Shown: piece after piece, positions 24,301-34,719 of the stretch
Layout of the letters: every line of letters starts with the position of its first letter
Position numbering within the stretch: position 1 is the stretch's first letter
NCBI GenBank assembly: GCA_009193035.1
Contig: SWDT01000561.1
Coordinates: 1-64,000, forward strand
Source of the DNA: Halicephalobus mephisto
Lineage: Eukaryota > Nematoda > Chromadorea > Rhabditida > Panagrolaimidae
DNA: 64,000 nt
Direction of reading: 5' to 3'
The notes under the pieces: generated by a model
Database searches by the model: none
What the model was told of the DNA's origin: nothing
The model's input: the letters and a program-made list of their open reading frames with translations, nothing else
Made by a program: the position numbers and the translations under genes

Positions 24301-25597
24301 TTTTAATTCATATGTAATCCCATAATCCCACGGAAGCTCCTAGAATCTAGTAGCATCAAATTTAAAATTCAGAAACTCTAAAATTCAACAGTCTCAAAAA
24401 TTAGTATTTTAAAATTTGAAATCCATTTTATAAAAATTGACAGTCACAGTTAGAAGTAAAAAATTCTGACTTTTCGTGCTGAGACAACATTCAAAGATTT
24501 TTTGAATCCAAACATGATTCACAAATCCTGTCCTAGCACGAAAAGTCTGAACGTCGACTTCAAACTTTAAAGTCGAACTTTGATGACCAACTTTGAAGTC
24601 GAACTTTGATGACTAACTTTGATGTTGAACTTTGATGATCAACTTTGAAGTCGAACTTTGACTATTAACTTTGAAGTTGAACTTTGATGATCAACTTTGA
24701 TGTTGAACTTTGATGATCAACTTTGAAGTCGAACTTTGACTATTAACTTTGAAGTTGAACTTTGATGACTAACTTTGAAATCGAACTTTGACTATTAACT
24801 TTGATGATCAACTTTGATGACTAACTTTGAAGTTGAACTTTGATGACTAACTTTGATGTTGAACTTTGACTATTAACTTTAATGCTCAATTTCGACCTAA
24901 AGTGTAATGTTGAACTGTGATAGTAAACTTCGCTTCAAACTTTAACGGCCAACTTTGAAGTCAACTTTTGATGTTGAATTCTGATGACTAGCCTTGACCT
25001 CAGAGTTTGAAGTCGAACTTTAACCATTGACTTTGATGACCAACTTTGAAGTTGAATTTTGAGCATTAGCTCTGATAACCAACTTCGACATCGAACTTTG
25101 ATGATCAACTTTGACCTCAAAGTTTGAAGTCGAACTTTAAACATTGACTTTGATAAAAACGGATAATTAAAAATCTATCAAAACTATTTTACACAAAAAA
25201 ACAATTTTTAATTTTGCAGATCTCCGGAATCAAGATCTACGGTTCTTCTTGGCATCCTCTTCCAGGATATTCTTTCTCCAGAAAACGAGGTCAAGAATTA
25301 CTCAATTACTGGAACAAAATCCCCGACGATATCGATGTCCTTTTAACTCACACTCCTCCCTTAGGACATTCAGATTTATTTTGTGGCGAACGTTGGGGTT
25401 GTACTGAATTACTTAACACAATCGAAAAACGGGTAAAACCAAAATTCCACATTTTTGGACATGTTCATGAACAAAACGGTTCCACAACTAACGGTCAAAC
25501 TGTCTTCATCAATGCTTCCATCTGTACCCATGCTCTTGAGCCCTCCAACTACCCTATAGTTTTCGATATAAAAATTCCTTCAAATTTCAAAAAATAA
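21351..25597 (+). CDS. MPPED-type metallophosphoesterase, complete
   Basis: Three exons, 21351-21451, 23454-23793 and 25220-25597, encode 272 residues (mammalian MPPED2 has 294). The family are class III metallophosphodiesterases that hydrolyse 2',3'-cAMP and related substrates in vitro. The metal and catalytic motifs are in order: SDTHD (Asp51, His53), GDF (Asp74), GNHE (Asn105, His106), LLTHTPP (His191) and FGHVHE (His228, His230). Mammalian MPPED2 has glycine in place of the first His of GHxH, which lowers activity; this protein keeps the histidine, so it should be fully active. Exon 1 uses the donor AG|GTTGGT rather than GTAAGG 8 nt earlier, because only that gives phase 2. TTTTTTAG sits one base before the ATG and suggests trans-splicing. 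Introns of 2.0 and 1.4 kb are filled with repeats. The 3' end faces the Ly6-like gene 14 bp away. Confidence 0.92.
21500..22345. repeat. AT-rich tandem repeats in intron 1 of the MPPED gene
   Basis: First AAAATTATAAAAATTAAATTT units, then from about 22010 a unit of roughly 60-70 bp with AAACTTTATATAAAAATTC and TTGATTTTTTGAGTTATATA. Open frames here encode only repeated F, I, K and Y and are not genes. Confidence 0.7.
22650..23400. repeat. Dispersed TTCGTGTCGGGACCATTTCG repeats
   Basis: Four to five copies of a unit of about 130-165 bp, each with ATTCGTGTCGGGACCATTTC and AATTGACTTTTAAATTTAAT. The same core is found at 23850-24180 and, as its reverse complement, near 36565 and 36690. Confidence 0.7.
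23840..24290. repeat. About 145-bp tandem repeat in intron 2
   Basis: Three copies of a unit beginning AAATTCGTGTCGGGACCATT and including CTTCTAGAATCTAATAAAAG, followed by a diverged copy to about 24290. Confidence 0.75.
24468..25160. repeat. Hairpin plus short-unit satellite, second locus
   Basis: A hairpin unit spans 24468-24547 (GACTTTTCGTGCTGAGACA at the left and TGTCCTAGCACGAAAAGTC at the right). It is followed to 25160 by the satellite in the reverse orientation, with units such as AACTTTGATGACTAACTTTG and AACTTTGAAGTCGAACTTTG. The array is inside intron 2 of the metallophosphoesterase gene. Confidence 0.85.
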
Positions 25598-25611
25598 AAA
25601 CTAAATTCATT

Positions 25612-28600
25612 TCAAAATCGTTGAAAAATAATAAAAAACGGTAAAATTATTGTAAATTCACTAAAAACCCGCAATCTCCAAGCCTTATTACAGTAATCTG
25701 TCGAACAACAGCAAATTTTTCCAAGGTCCCCTGCATCAAAACAACGTTTCCCATTCCGTCTTGACGCAGACAAAGCCGCAGCTTCCGGAGCTCCATCACC
25801 AGCGGATGAGCCATCACTTACAAATTGCGACAACCTCGGATCAATTTGTTGTTTAATAAAATAAAGACGTTCATTACGGTTAGGATTTGATCGTGAATAC
25901 GGTTCTGGATCTGTATTACGAAAAAACGAATTTTTAGAAGAAATAGAAGGAGATTCATATATCGTATGTCTCGGGCCATCCATCCCTAAATTGGAGCACA
26001 ATGATACTTGCGAATACGAGTTTCCATCACACGACCATTGAGATCTTCCCGTTCTAAAATATAAAACGATTAACATTACTTTCCATTGTCATTACTTCAA
26101 ACACACAAGCAAGGGTAAATAATATATAATGTACGGATCATTGGAACAACTACAACGTATCAGATACATCATATTCAATATATCGATACATTAAGTCGAT
26201 ATTAACACAATATATTCAACGTATCAATGCATTAAAACGCTCCAAAGTGTCAGATACATTATATTTAATACACCGATATCAACTTAATATATCAATACAT
26301 TGGATATAATATATCAGATACGATATAGTCATTTTATATACCCATATATTATGCCTAATGCACAGATATCAACTTAATATATCAATACATTGGATATAAT
26401 ATATCAGATATGATAGTTATTTTATATACCCGTATATTATGCCCAATGCACCGATATCAACTTAATATATCGATATATTGGATATAATGTATCAGATACG
26501 ATATAGTCATTTTACATACCCATATATTATGTACAATGCACAGATATCAACTTAATATATCGATATGTTGAATATAATGTATCAGATACGACATAGTCAT
26601 TTTATATACCCATATATTATGCCCAATGCACCGATATCAACTTAATATATCAATACATTGGATATAATGTATCAGATATGATATAGTCATTTTACATACC
26701 CATATATTATGTACAATGCACAGATATCAACTTAATATATCAATACATTGGATATAATGTGTCTCAGACATCAAAACCACTTTAATGTATCCATGTATTA
26801 TATTCCGTATACCTATTTTTGTATGCAATATTGATTGCACATAAAAAGCTCAAAAATCACGTAGACAAAATGTCAGCAAAACTTCACTGATTAATCATTT
26901 GTTCACAGAGCAGACAAGTAATGAGGAAGTGCAAGAGTTCATCCGTAAGGGATTTTAGAAAATTATTCCCTGGAGATTTCAAAATTCGTTTCTACAGGAT
27001 TCCAAAGTTTATTAACAAAAAAAAGTTCGAAAATTAATTCCTAAAAAATTTGAAAATTCATCTGTAAAGTATTTTGAAATTAATTCACAAGGAGTTCCAG
27101 GGTTTATCCGTAAAAAATTTAGGATTCTGATTTACGAAAGCTAAAGATCAAAGTTAAAAATAAAAATTTGAGTTTTTTCGTAATAAAACAACAGTGAAAA
27201 AATTTTTAATTCGAAAAATTGTTTTTTCTAAATTGATAAAACTTATCTGGATTTCTTGAATCCACAAATAGTGTCCTAGTACGGAAAATCTAAAATTCAA
27301 TGTCGGACTTTGATATTTAATTTTAATAAAACAGTGCAAAAATTCATCAAAACAACCAAAATTAAAATAAAAGTGTTGGATTGTGCACTATTTATTTGAG
27401 TGGAAGCTTGTGTAACTTTGGTCCCGAAGGGAAATCCCCTGAGGACCGAAGAAAGGTGTACAATTGCGGATTAGTGGTACAGTGAAACCTCGCTAAAAAC
27501 ACCCTGGATAAGAGCAAATCCTCTTTAAAGACAACTCAGTTCCGATCCCTGCTGTAGATTTTCCCCTAGGAAATCCCTCGATAAAGACAACTCCTTTTTA
27601 AAAACAACTTTTCTGCCGTCCCTTCGGGTTGTTTTTAGCGAGATTTCACTGTAATTTTAAAATTGCGTAATAATTTTTGTAAAGTTATGATTTATCTCGT
27701 GTCTTCGGCCCCATAAAGTTATTTTACGTATTTCTCGTCTATACACGGATCCGGAACCCCCAGGGATGATCTAACAAAAAATAAAACTGATTTTTCGTGT
27801 AACAACTGGCCAAGTAAATTTTTCCATTTATTGCAATTTGTGAAATTTATTTAAATTTCGAAATCTTTACAAATGTAAATATAAAAATATTCATTGATCT
27901 GGCTGAATACATTAATTGCAGATTTTACTTTAATGTTGACTTTTTCATAGACTTCGACATAGGTACAAAAATTCATTCATAAAAAACTCATAATTTGTAA
28001 AGAAGACAAAACACTAAGAAATAAATTCTAAGAAACTATTATATATCCATTATCATTCTATTCATCAGTTAAAACGATTAAGATAAACGGATTACCTTGG
28101 AATTGCCAATGTTTAAGATTCTTAAAGTAGTTAAAGTAGTAAAATTTATTAGTATGAATGACTTAAAGTTCAACAGTAATATTAGTCGGAATTCATATTA
28201 TTGTAAAATTTGCGAACTTTTTTAAATTTCTTAGAAATTACAGTAATCTACAATTTTGATTTTAGGCGATGATTATTTCGTAATCAATCATATACTGTAA
28301 AATTCATATATGAACTTTTTTGGAAAATTACCTCCAAGGAAATTTTTTTAATTTCTTAGAAATTACAGTAATCTACAATTTTGATTTTATGCAATGATTA
28401 TTTCGTAATTAATTATTTTTAGAATTAGATTCTGATTGGATAAGTTTGGAAATTTCTAAACTAGAATATATAGGATTTAGAAATCTATTCACCTTCGAGG
28501 ATTAAGAATTAAATAATTGTTAATAATTACCAAAAAGATAACTGGTATTTAAATACTCCATCGAAAATTGGTTACTGTATTTGTGAAAAATAAAAAACAA

Positions 28601-28736
28601 ACCTGGAAGTCACAATTAAGCAGTAATTTAAGGAACTGCATTCGTGTCTTCTCGAGGGATCTCCGGCGTAGCATCTGAGGGCTTCTATTTTCTTCAATAA
28701 CATTACCAATACAAAAATAACGGAATATAGATCCAT
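25612..28736 (-). CDS. Ly6/ET-module-like secreted or GPI-anchored protein
   Basis: Two exons, 28603-28736 and 25612-26053, join in phase and encode 191 residues. The N-terminus (MDLYSVIFVLVML... to about residue 19) is a signal peptide. The mature start LRCYAGD, the spaced cysteines (HECSSLNYC, WSCDG, SLCSN) and the end KRCFDAGDLGKICCCSTDYCN have the layout of three-finger Ly6/uPAR or nematode ET modules, whose closing motif is CC...D.CN. A polar, probably disordered insert of about 70 residues separates the two cysteine groups. The last 20 residues are hydrophobic, which fits a GPI-anchor signal or short membrane segment. Partner and function are unknown. TTTTTTCAG lies two bases before the ATG, pointing to trans-splicing. 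The 2.5-kb intron holds a 90-bp satellite and a candidate LTR. Confidence 0.8.
26110..26790. repeat. 90-bp tandem repeat, six copies
   Basis: The word GATATCAACTTAATATATC recurs at 26275, 26365, 26453, 26543, 26633 and 26723, giving a 90-bp period, with diverged units upstream from 26110. Units contain CAGATACGATATAGTCATTT. The array is in the intron of the Ly6-like gene. Confidence 0.9.
26800..27373. other. Intron DNA with a weak hairpin relative
   Basis: Non-repetitive A/T-rich sequence to about 27130. From 27160 to 27290 a segment with TTTTTTCGTAATAAAACAAC and later GTCCTAGTACGGAAAATCTA resembles a decayed copy of the hairpin units at 4771. No gene is visible. Confidence 0.4.
27374..27776. 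mobile_element. Candidate solo LTR carrying a nested MITE
   Basis: The block begins TGTTGGATTGTGCAC and ends GATCTAACA, so its ends form TGTTGGAT / ATCTAACA with one mismatch. Flanking pentamers are AAAAG and AAAAA, a possible decayed 5-bp target duplication. The interior is less AT-rich than the surrounding intron and is split by the element at 27480-27651. The start resembles the LTR at 2257. Without the nested element it would be about 230 bp, close to that copy's 224 bp. Confidence 0.45.
27480..27651. mobile_element. pogo/Tigger-like MITE, 172 bp
   Basis: The ends form a 22-bp terminal inverted repeat with one mismatch: CAGTGAAACCTCGCTAAAAA at the left and TTTTTAGCGAGATTTCACTG at the right, each with CA or TG next to it. 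TA dinucleotides at 27478-27479 and 27652-27653 give the target duplication of Tc1/mariner elements. The CAGTGAAACCTCGCTA terminus is typical of the pogo/Tigger branch. There is no room for a transposase, so it would be mobilised in trans. Confidence 0.85.
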
Positions 28737-28745
28737 ATCTGAAAA
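28722..28745 (-). promoter_or_regulatory. Putative spliced-leader acceptor of the Ly6-like gene
   Basis: The minus strand reads TTTTTTCAG then AT before the ATG at 28736, leaving a two-base leader after splicing. This is a strong nematode acceptor with no matched donor close upstream. Confidence 0.5.
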
Positions 28746-28823
28746 AATTTAAATTATTGAAAATTATAAAACAGAAACAAAGGATAACAGTTGACTTCCG
28801 ACTCGAGATTGCTGTTTTAAAAG

Positions 28824-28982
28824 ATGATTAATCGAATATGTCAAAATATTGCTTTAACAGCGGGCTTAGTGCTGCACAAATTCATATTCTCTGAGTTTGT
28901 CAAAAGAACACGAAAAGGATTAAGCAAACTTGAACAAAAAAAAATAAAAATGTTATTAGAAAAAAATCATCAATCAAATTAA
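28824..28982 (+). CDS. Possible small ORF, 52 residues
   Basis: ATG at 28824 opens a frame of 52 codons starting MINRICQNIALTAGLVLHKF, with a basic, lysine-rich second half and a TAA at 28980-28982. It lies just upstream of the Ly6-like gene on the other strand. The start has no splice acceptor immediately before it. Its end runs into a tandem repeat. I do not recognise it and chance is a fair explanation. Confidence 0.2.
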   Translation: MINRICQNIALTAGLVLHKFIFSEFVKRTRKGLSKLEQKKIKMLLEKNHQSN

Positions 28983-28984
28983 AA

Positions 28985-29700
28985 TAATATTATATCAAAT
29001 CGGATAACAAGCAGATAAACATGAGCAGTATTTTAGGAATGAAGAAATTATCGAGTAAAATTAAAGTAATATTGGACAAAATTAATTAAAAAGCGGATTT
29101 AGGTAAGGTTATTAAAATGAATAAAATTGATCAAAATTAGGATAATCACATATCAAATTAGCCAAAGATTAGGTAACAATCCTAAAAAATAATTAAAATT
29201 AAAGAATTAAAACAATATCAAAGAAAATCGAACATGAATTAGGTAAATTTAGGTACCATTATCAAAACAACGAAAATCGATCAAAATTGTAATAATCATA
29301 TATCAAATCACTTCAAGAGCAGACAATAATCCTAAAAAATGATTAAAATTAAAGATTTTAAAAATATCAAAGAAAATTAAATATAAATTAGGTAAATTTA
29401 GGTACCATTATCAAAACAACGAAAATCGATCAAAATTGTAATAATCATATATCAAATTAGTCGAAGATTAGGTAACAATCCTAAAAAATGATTAAAATTA
29501 AAGATTTTAAAAATACCAAAGAAAATAAAGCATAAATTAAGTAAATTTAGGTACTATTATCAAAACAACGAAAATTGATCAAAATTGTAATAATCATATA
29601 TCAAATCACTTCAAGAATGGACAGTAATCCTAAAAAGTAGTTAAAATTCAAAAATAATTAAAATTTAAAAAACCAAAGAAAATTTAAAAATTAAATAAAT
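28985..29700. repeat. About 180-bp tandem repeat
   Basis: Four imperfect copies of a unit with TAGGTACCATTATCAAAACA, GATCAAAATTGTAATAATCA and CAATCCTAAAAAATGATTAA. No coding signal. Confidence 0.75.
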
Positions 29701-29953
29701 TTAGGTAACTACTTAGTAACATCATAACTTTTGGAATTTTGTTGGAATTAAACTACTATTTTTATAAATCAACTGAAATTCAAAAACGAGTCTAATATTA
29801 CCACAATTAAAACAAATCCAAAAAAATTCATATATCAATTTTTTAAATTTGACCGTTTTTAAATTTAGAACTTTTTAAAACTAAAAAATTTACAACAATT
29901 TTTCGAAAAACGACTAGTATGGAATATAATTAGTTATATTAGGACTAAAATAG

Positions 29954-30090
29954 GCAAGAAAAAAGAGCACACGCTTGAAGGCATCTCTAACAGATGCGCG
30001 CGGAATTGAGCCAACTCGTTCCGAGGAGCTTCTGGCGGTTTTCCCAGGACCGAAAAGACACAAAAAGAAAAATTTAAGAAAACGGGATAG
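29954..30090 (+). other. Exon-like island with a consensus donor
   Basis: The plus strand has an AG at 29952-29953 followed by a 137-nt open segment ending at a perfect donor, GATAG|GTAAGTAC. It reads as a basic stretch including TRSEELLAVFPGPKRHKKKN and ends in phase 2. A minus-strand frame also crosses the island. No next plus-strand exon was found within 1 kb. It may be one exon of an unrecognised gene. Confidence 0.35.
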
Positions 30091-30143
30091 GTAAGTACTC
30101 ATTTTGTCGGAAACTCAAGAAGTTTAAACATCACCTGGAACTT

Positions 30144-30265
30144 TCACATTTGGAAATTAAATGTTTGAAGACGACGATAGTCGATGAGGGAAGCGGCACC
30201 TTGTAATCTCAAAATCTCTCTTCGTAAGTCCTCTGGATTAATGGATATTTGATTTTGAGAAAACT
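30144..30265 (-). other. Exon-like island ending in a stop
   Basis: The minus strand reads NPEDLRREILRLQGAASLID followed by YRRLQTFNFQM and a TGA at 30144-30146. The residue pattern (charged, amphipathic) and codon use look genuinely coding. The 5' boundary is unclear: TAATCCAG near 30235 or CTTTCCGGAG near 30263 could be the acceptor. It might be the last exon of a gene whose other exons are hidden in the repeats upstream. Confidence 0.35.
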
Positions 30266-30339
30266 CCGGAAAGAAAATTAAAGAACGAAACTAGGAGTTT
30301 TGAAATTAAGTATTTTAAATTAAGTAAGAAATTTCGAAA

Positions 30340-30640
30340 TCGACACTTGAAAATCTCCAAACTTGCCCTAAAAATAAAAAATTCACTGCCAAACATTCCA
30401 GAATTACCAAAAAACAATCGCTTTAGGAGCGCAAAAATAAGAAACTTTTCCAAACTTGTCCTAAAAATCGAAAATTCACTGCCAAACATTCCAGAATTAC
30501 CAAAAAACAATCGTTGTGAGAGTCGCTAAACTTTAAAAAGTTCTTTCCAAATTTGTTTCAGAAACTAAAATCGCAAAGCCAAACATTCCACATTAAACAA
30601 AAACAAGCGCTGTGAGAGCTAAAGAACTTCAAAATTCTTT
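30340..30640. repeat. About 95-bp tandem repeat, three copies
   Basis: Two near-identical copies with GCCAAACATTCCAGAATTAC and AAAAAACAATCG, and a third diverged copy with GCCAAACATTCCACATTAAA. The minus-strand open frame here encodes the repeated unit and is not considered a gene. Confidence 0.85.
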
Positions 30641-30719
30641 CAAGTTGTTGTTTTGAATAAAATAAACCAAAAATTACTCGTTTAACATTCTTCACGTACA
30701 AAATTACATAAATAAAAAA

Positions 30720-31340
30720 GACAAAATTTATTTTAAAAATAATTTTATTTAAAAAATATTTAAAATTTTTTATTTTTTTTAAATATTTAAAATTTTTTAT
30801 TTTTTTTAAATATTTCGAAATTTTTATTTTTTTTTAATATTTCGAAATTTTTATCTTTTTTAAAATATTTCAAAATTTTTATTTTTTTTAAATATTTCGA
30901 AATTTTTATTTTTTTTTAAAAATATTTAAAAATTTTCACGAACAATTTACTTGACCAAATATATTCTTCTTTTTTCACATCGGAAATTACCATTTTCCTT
31001 TTTAGAAATAGTCAAGATTGATTTTGAAAATTTTTTATACTCCTTCAAAATACAACCTAATTTAATTTATTTCACTAAAAAAGTTTTCTCAAGTGGAAAA
31101 TTATCCAAATGACTTGGAAATTTAATTTTTTGTCATAGCAATAAATTCATATATAAATTAAATTACTTCAAAATTCTGTAAAATTCCAAATTCCAATTAA
31201 CCATTCAGATCGACTTTGGAAAAAACCGGCATTTGCAAATATTCCCCCCAGTATTGAAATAGTATCAAATATTCCCCTCATATTATTTTCAAAAAAATTC
31301 AACAAAAATTGTAACAACATAGTTTCGACCAAAACAAGGC
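30720..31340. other. AT-rich repeats and the GRWD1 3' flank
   Basis: From 30740 to 30940 a unit with AAATATTTCGAAATTTTTAT repeats about six times. The remainder to the GRWD1 stop is unremarkable AT-rich sequence with no gene. Confidence 0.5.
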
Positions 31341-31347
31341 TGCAACG

Positions 31348-32842
31348 TCAAACGCTGATTGTACGGAAGACATTGAAGCCAGTCAGGCTTGTTGTAAGAG
31401 CGAGACCAGGGATTTGACGATGCCAGTGGACTTCTTTGATTTCTTTTTGACCCATGTGGACGAATAAAAGTTGGGGCGGAATATCCGGCAAGGTTTCTCC
31501 TGAATCTGTTTCAACACCGAGATCCCAAATTGTCGTTTGATCGTCTTCCCCGGAGGCAATAAAAGTAGCTGATTCCGTTGGACACCACTCAACTGAAGTA
31601 ATGGGAGCTTTGTGGTGTTTGAAAGTCGCCACAGGCATTTTTTGCTAAATTACAATGCTTAGTTGTTGAAAAATTAAAGATAAAACCTGAAGAGAACGAG
31701 GAGTCCAGACTTTCAGCATTCCATCGTCACCACCAGAAACTAGGAAATCTGCGGCGTTCCAAGAAATCACATTTATGTCGCTTTCGTGGGCATCTTCTAC
31801 GACACAGACACAAGCATCCTTGGGTCTTGCCCGGACATCCCAGAGACGGAGAGATTTGTCGACAGAGCAGGACATTAGTAAATTTTCCTCGGAATTCGAC
31901 CATTGGATGTCTTCAACGGATTCACTGTGGCCGGAGAAAGGCTTGGAGTTCGTGACCCAGGTGCCTCCTTCGCTCATGGTATGCAGATAAATCTGAAAAC
32001 GCGACTTCCGAGCATTCAAATGACTGAAAACTTACCAGATGCTTGTGATCTCCACTGGCAAGCATGCCAGTCTTCAAGGGAGACCAGCAGAGCCCATATC
32101 CTTCGCTTTTGTGATCGAAAGTGTAAATAGGAATCTGTTTCAATTGCTTTGTTGCAGACCCACCTTCCATTTGCTCTATAGTTCTCATTCCATCGGTCAA
32201 ATTCCAAAGCTGAACCTTGCCAAAATCGTTCCAGACGGCCGCGACGGCACTGACTCCCAGTCTGGCTCCTCGGATGCGGTTCACGTTCCCTCCGTGTTCG
32301 ATTTTCCCGGCATGAAGAATAGGATCCTTGGTTTTTTCTTTTTTCTTCTTGTTTCCTGATTCTTCTTCTTCCTCTTCGTCGTCACTAGAGCTCTCACTGT
32401 CTTCATCGTCGTTTTCTTCTTTTTCGATTCCATACAGATTCGACAACCGCATGATGTACAGCTCGTTCTTCCGACGTTCTTCAGATTGGCTTCCAGACAC
32501 AAGATACATGCTCAGTGGGTATTCTTTTCTGTCATCTCCTAGGTCGTCAGGAAGAACGTCGAAGCTCAGACAAGGCTTGGCTGAAGGATTTATGGATTGT
32601 AAGTTGTTTTTAAAAAACCTACTTGTTTCGAAAGTATGGAACAAATGATAAGCTTCAGGATCGAATTCCAGTTCTTCGTCATCTCTGAGGGGTCTGCTGA
32701 CTCCGGGGATGTAAACCTGAAGGAGAGGGATATATGGAAAAAATCGGGAAATCCAAACCTTGCGTTTACTTTCCGGAACTTCTTCGTTTCCGTCGACCTC
32801 CATTTCGTCATCGCTCATCAGCTCCATCTTCTCCTCTGGCAT
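31348..32842 (-). CDS. GRWD1: Glutamate-rich WD-repeat protein GRWD1, ribosome biogenesis
   Basis: Five exons: 32759-32842, 32623-32716, 32036-32580, 31687-31992 and 31348-31644. They encode 441 residues, close to human GRWD1 (446). The protein is a nucleolar chaperone of 60S subunit assembly that binds RPL3 (yeast Rrb1) and in mammals also binds histones. The N-terminal CAF1C-like helix region contains VYIPGVSRPL and CLSFDVLPDD. A long acidic serine tract (DDEDSESSSDDEEEEEE) lies near residues 115-135, then the WD repeats with FGKVQLWNL, VDKSLRLWDVRA, VSGGDDGMLKVW and TTIWDLG. It ends FNVFRTISV, the typical GRWD1 C-terminus. Introns are 42-48 nt. It is divergent from MRPS35 across 218 bp. 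Confidence 0.95.
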
Positions 32843-33060
32843 CTTGCAGAGCAGTTTCTACAGTAATAAAAGTAGTAAAAATTCAAAAAAGTAGGAAAAA
32901 CAAAAATTTCGAAATGCATAACGATTTCCAAAAATTTTCGTTTCGAGACCGTTTTTTGGAAAATCGCACGAGTTTGATCCGATTTTCGATGAATTTTCGT
33001 CTTCAATTTTTCGTTTAAATTTGCTTTGTTTTTCTTTTATTTCGATCTCTATTTGTCATC
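32843..33060. promoter_or_regulatory. Divergent GRWD1-MRPS35 promoter
   Basis: The two ATGs are 218 bp apart on opposite strands, so both core promoters and 5' leaders must fit here. It contains TTTCGTTTCGAGACCG and stretches of T near the MRPS35 start. No TATA box is evident. Both genes serve ribosome production, which is consistent with co-expression but does not prove it. Confidence 0.5.
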
Positions 33061-34719
33061 ATGATCACCACCAAGACGTCTATGATGATTAGGCCTATTT
33101 TACATCCGTATAAAATTGGATTTCGTCGAGAGGAATCCACCTTGGCCGATCGCCTGAAGAGAGCCGCTAGTGTCGCTTCTGAAGCCTACGAAACCGAAGA
33201 GGAACAAAGACACAGACTTGAGGAACAAGTTGATGAACAGGTTGGTGGATATAGAATGGAATTCATATATGAGGAAGTTTTTTAGGGCGAGCAATTCCGG
33301 GAACTTTTCATCATGCCTAAAAGAAAACTAAGCGCTCAGATGCAGCTGGAACGGATGACTGGCCGAGCCGAAGTCGAGAAGAAAAGCCGGATGGATATCC
33401 ACGACCGATTAGCTGTGGGTTTTCGCTGGTCAAAATCATAAATAAAATCTGCATTTTAGGTACGGCGTCCCCGTTACGAAGAAATGCCCGTGGATCAAGA
33501 CTGGCCAAGTGTCTGGCCCGCAGCAGCTACTTACAAGGCTTCTGTTGTTCCCTTGCCGATCAGAATGGGCACAAGGAAGCATCCGGAGAAGAGGGCTCCT
33601 TTCAAGAGGTTCGGAAATCTGGAGTTGCTCAAAATCCCGAATTTTCTTCATCTAACGCCCGAACATATCAAGCGCCATTGTGAAGCCATCAAAAGTCAGT
33701 TTCTACTTTTTAAATTACTTAATAGCAACAGTTTCAACAGGATACTGTAGTCCCATCACTTTGGGTAATTATTAATAGTTTCACATACAAAAATTGCTCT
33801 TAAAGTATAGGTAGAAGTTGTTACATCCTACTCAGCTCTGGTTTAGAAGTTTCTATATATATTGACATACAATATAGTTCTAGAAAATAGATTGTGAGAT
33901 TGTTATCTTGCAAAATCAAAAATTTAAACTGCTTTAGATCCCAAAAACTCAAAAATTTCTGCGAACTTATAACAATTCTTATTTCCACTTTTTGTAATAG
34001 TTTTGTTAACTTTAGAGTTCTGCACGCCATTCCCCAAGGAGTTGGTCGAGAAACCAGAATTGGTGGATCAGTATTTTCCCGTCAAAGTGAAATACAGCGA
34101 CTACCTCCATCAAGGCACTTCCCTTCGTGATATGAGAGCAAGAGTGAACACGGTAGAGATGAAAATGAAATCTTTCGGATTCGATAAACATGCAGAAGAC
34201 AAATTTCGTCATCTGGTAGGAAACAGATACAACGAAGAAACTGATACCTTGACAATAGTGACGGACCGATGTTATACAAGAAAGCAGAACAGGGAATATG
34301 CTGATTTCCTCATTACTGCCCTGTATTTTGAGTCCCGGAAACTGGAATCTTGGGAAGAAATGAAACAACGAGAGGATAACCTGAAAGTGGAGTTTGGAGG
34401 CAGCAGAACCGAAAGCAGAATTGTCGACCTGGTCCAGAAATTGGCAAAGACAGACGAGCCAGTTTTGCCAGTAGCTGAATCTTTGAAAGGAAAACAGGTC
34501 AAAAAAGAAGAAATTCTCGAACATCCAACAGTCAAGAAATTTGCCGAAACTTGGTATGAATACAGGAATACGGTAAGTGTGGTTTTATTTATGTTGTTTG
34601 ATAAAAGTTGTTTTTAGAAAGAAACTCCTGAGTCTCTGAAGACGTATGAAAGTCGTGTTCGGGAATTGTTAGGCATCCAGAGATTATCGTCATCGACAGA
34701 TGCTCAAAAACAAACCTAG
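33061..34719 (+). CDS. mrps-35: Mitochondrial small-subunit ribosomal protein mS35
   Basis: Five exons: 33061-33240, 33286-33414, 33460-33694, 34016-34572 and 34618-34719, encoding 400 residues. The core matches MRPS35 (mS35): [20 protein letters not shown], then [26 protein letters not shown] and TLTIVTDRC. mS35 is a structural protein of the mitochondrial 28S subunit near the mRNA channel. The C-terminal part continues the family pattern ([11 protein letters not shown]) and stops with TAG. Three introns are 45 nt. The N-terminal 60 residues are basic and probably hold the mitochondrial targeting signal. A poly(A) signal AATAAA is at 34755-34760. Confidence 0.95.
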
